From the NCBI GenBank assembly GCA_902788805.1, contig CADALO010000006.1:124001-188000 (forward strand): a DNA stretch of 64,000 nucleotides, in the 5' to 3' direction. Source of the DNA: an uncultured Bacteroidota bacterium. GTDB taxonomy: Bacteria; Bacteroidota; Bacteroidia; Bacteroidales; P3. Below are positions 62,605 to 64,000 of this stretch, piece after piece. The notes under the pieces were generated by a model. The model was not told the DNA's origin. It ran no database searches and saw only the letters and a program-made list of their open reading frames with translations. The translations under genes were made by a program, and so were the position numbers. Position 1 is the first letter of the stretch. Each line of letters starts with the position of its first letter.

Positions 62605-64000
62605 CCTACGCTCCCTTCCAGGCTGACGCTAAGCAGTTTCTGCGCCTCGACAGCAAACTCCATAGGCAGCTTTTTCAGCACATCCTTGGCGTAGCCGTTG
62701 ACTATCAGTCCTACAGCGTTTTCTGGACTTATGCCGCGCTGCTGGCAGTAGAAGAGCTGGTCTTCACTGATTTTCGAAGTGGTGGCCTCGTGCTCAAGTA
62801 TGGCAGTATGGTTGTTGGCTTTGATGTAGGGCCACGTGTGCGCGCCACATTTGTCGCCAAGCAGCAGCGAGTCGCACTGCGAGTAGTTGCGGGCATTCTC
62901 AGCGCCCTTGCCAATCTGCACCAAGCCACGGTAACTATTGTGGCTATGGCCGGCACTGATGCCCTTCGACATAATGGTGCTATGCGTGTTCTTGCCGACG
63001 TGAATCATCTTGGTGCCAGTGTCGGCCTGCTGATAGTTGTTGGTGACGGCCACGCTGTAAAACTCGGCCGTCGAGTCGTCGCCCTGCAGTATACAGCTTG
63101 GATACTTCCACGTCACGGCGCTACCGGTTTCAACCTGCGTCCAGCTGATTTTGGAATGGCTACCCTTGCAGATGCCGCGTTTCGTCACAAAGTTGTAAAT
63201 GCCGCCCTTACCGTCCTTGTCGCCAGGATACCAGTTCTGGACGGTGCTGTATTTCACCTCGGCATCCTTGAGTGCGATAATCTCAACGATAGCCGCGTGC
63301 AGCTGATTCTCGTCGCGTTGCGGAGCCGTACAGCCCTCCATATAGCTCACATAGGCCCCTTCGTCGGCCACAATAAGCGTGCGCTCGAACTGGCCCGTGC
63401 CCTTGGCGTTGATGCGGAAATAAGAGCTCAGCTCCATCGGGCAGCGAACGCCCTTTGGGATATAGCAGAACGAGCCGTCGCTGAAGACAGCGCTGTTAAG
63501 AGCCGCAAAGAAGTTGTCGCCACTCGGTACCACCGAGCCCAGATATTGCTTCACCAAATCAGGATGTTTCTGCACGGCCTCGCTGATGGGCATAAACAGT
63601 ATACCCTTCTCTTCCAGCATCTTCTGCGATGTCGTCTTAACGCTCACCGAGTCCATAATGGCATCGTAGGCCACACCTGCCAGCGCCTCGCGCTCGCGCA
63701 GCGGAATGCCCAGCTTGTCAAATGTAGCCAACAATTCAGGGTCCACCTCGTCCATCGACTTCTTCTTCTCCTGTTTCGGGGCAGCGAAGTATATGATGTC
63801 CTGGTAGTTAGGTGTCTCGTACTCCAGGTGTGCCCAGTCGGGCTCCTTCATCGACTGCCACTTGCGGAACGCATTGAGGCGGAATTCCAGCAACCACTCG
63901 GGCTCACCTTTTTTTTGCGAAATCAAGCGCACCACATCTTCGTCCAAACCTTTGCGTATAGTCTCGGTCGCGATGTCGGTGGTAAAACCAAACTCATAGT
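62601..64000 (-). CDS. sufB: Fe-S cluster assembly protein SufB (5' end outside window)
   Basis: SufB is the scaffold of the SUF Fe-S assembly complex with SufC and SufD. The frame is open up to base 64000; the visible N-terminal residues read [20 protein letters not shown], normal for an internal part of the SufB N-terminus, so the start codon lies beyond the window. Further signatures: [60 protein letters not shown] and [20 protein letters not shown]. The C-terminal end is complete. Confidence 0.96.
   Translation of the reverse strand, partial: YEFGFTTDIATETIRKGLDEDVVRLISQKKGEPEWLLEFRLNAFRKWQSMKEPDWAHLEYETPNYQDIIYFAAPKQEKKKSMDEVDPELLATFDKLGIPLREREALAGVAYDAIMDSVSVKTTSQKMLEEKGILFMPISEAVQKHPDLVKQYLGSVVPSGDNFFAALNSAVFSDGSFCYIPKGVRCPMELSSYFRINAKGTGQFERTLIVADEGAYVSYMEGCTAPQRDENQLHAAIVEIIALKDAEVKYSTVQNWYPGDKDGKGGIYNFVTKRGICKGSHSKISWTQVETGSAVTWKYPSCILQGDDSTAEFYSVAVTNNYQQADTGTKMIHVGKNTHSTIMSKGISAGHSHNSYRGLVQIGKGAENARNYSQCDSLLLGDKCGAHTWPYIKANNHTAILEHEATTSKISEDQLFYCQQRGISPENAVGLIVNGYAKDVLKKLPMEFAVEAQKLLSVSLEGSVG

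Overview
The window looks like a piece of the chromosome of a Bacteroidales bacterium, probably an uncultured gut or rumen lineage. The evidence is protein families typical of the order (GldF/GldG, DUF4340, head-GIN DUF2807, BspA-type leucine-rich proteins with an HDT stalk and a sorting-type tail, SurA/PpiC pairs, OadG with a periplasmic domain). In addition, many genes are preceded by the Bacteroidetes promoter form TTTG-N19..23-TAnnTTTG. No rRNA, tRNA, phage, transposase or CRISPR array was recognised.

Layout. From 1 to 29.5 kb nearly everything is on the minus strand: a partial SpoIID/LytB protein, lpxB, a small membrane protein and surE (overlapping genes); DUF4340, gldG and gldF; a degenerate M28 peptidase; valS; a repeat island (10.6-11.5 kb); a large BspA-like surface protein with a structured leader; a RelE/ParE toxin-antitoxin pair; the methylmalonyl-CoA epimerase/decarboxylase (Na+ pump) operon; a second BspA-like protein with dxs; then flavodoxin, DUF5131, MerR, DUF418, DUF2807 and a secreted unknown. 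From 29.5 to 48.5 kb the strands mix: dapD and a lipoprotein (+), ADP-forming acyl-CoA synthetase, priA, META and other lipoproteins, DUF58, thioredoxin (-), an OmpA-family protein (+), panB, an unknown, MoxR, SurA, PpiC and guaB (-). From 48.5 to 57.7 kb the genes are on the plus strand: an outer-membrane protein, a His-rich zinc-class P-type ATPase with a Fur-family regulator, two papain-like (C1) peptidases flanking a 70-aa coiled-coil protein, and a lipoprotein alpha/beta hydrolase. The last part (-) holds an HD phosphohydrolase, a secreted unknown, a CoA-transferase, a C_GCAxxG_C_C protein, a TrmH methylase and partial sufB.

How genes work together. Epimerase, MmdA, biotin carrier, OadG and OadB form the Na+-pumping end of the succinate-to-propionate route. 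The CoA-transferase and the ADP-forming acyl-CoA synthetase, encoded elsewhere in the window, could recover the CoA-ester energy. The ATPase and Fur-like gene form a metal homeostasis pair with a candidate operator. SurA, PpiC, OmpA, LpxB and the OMP serve the outer membrane.

The least expected layer is repetitive DNA. Three related intergenic elements carry palindromic TGTACA boxes at 11-bp spacing in two inverted arms, each about 190-256 bp upstream of a start codon. Unrelated 11-bp units form a similar inverted array at 10987-11080. Other arrays with 7-, 8-, 10- and 43/44-bp periods occur between genes, and 7-8-bp units are inserted in frame inside valS, the CoA-transferase and the ATPase. 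All functional calls come from reading the sequence; no database search was run.
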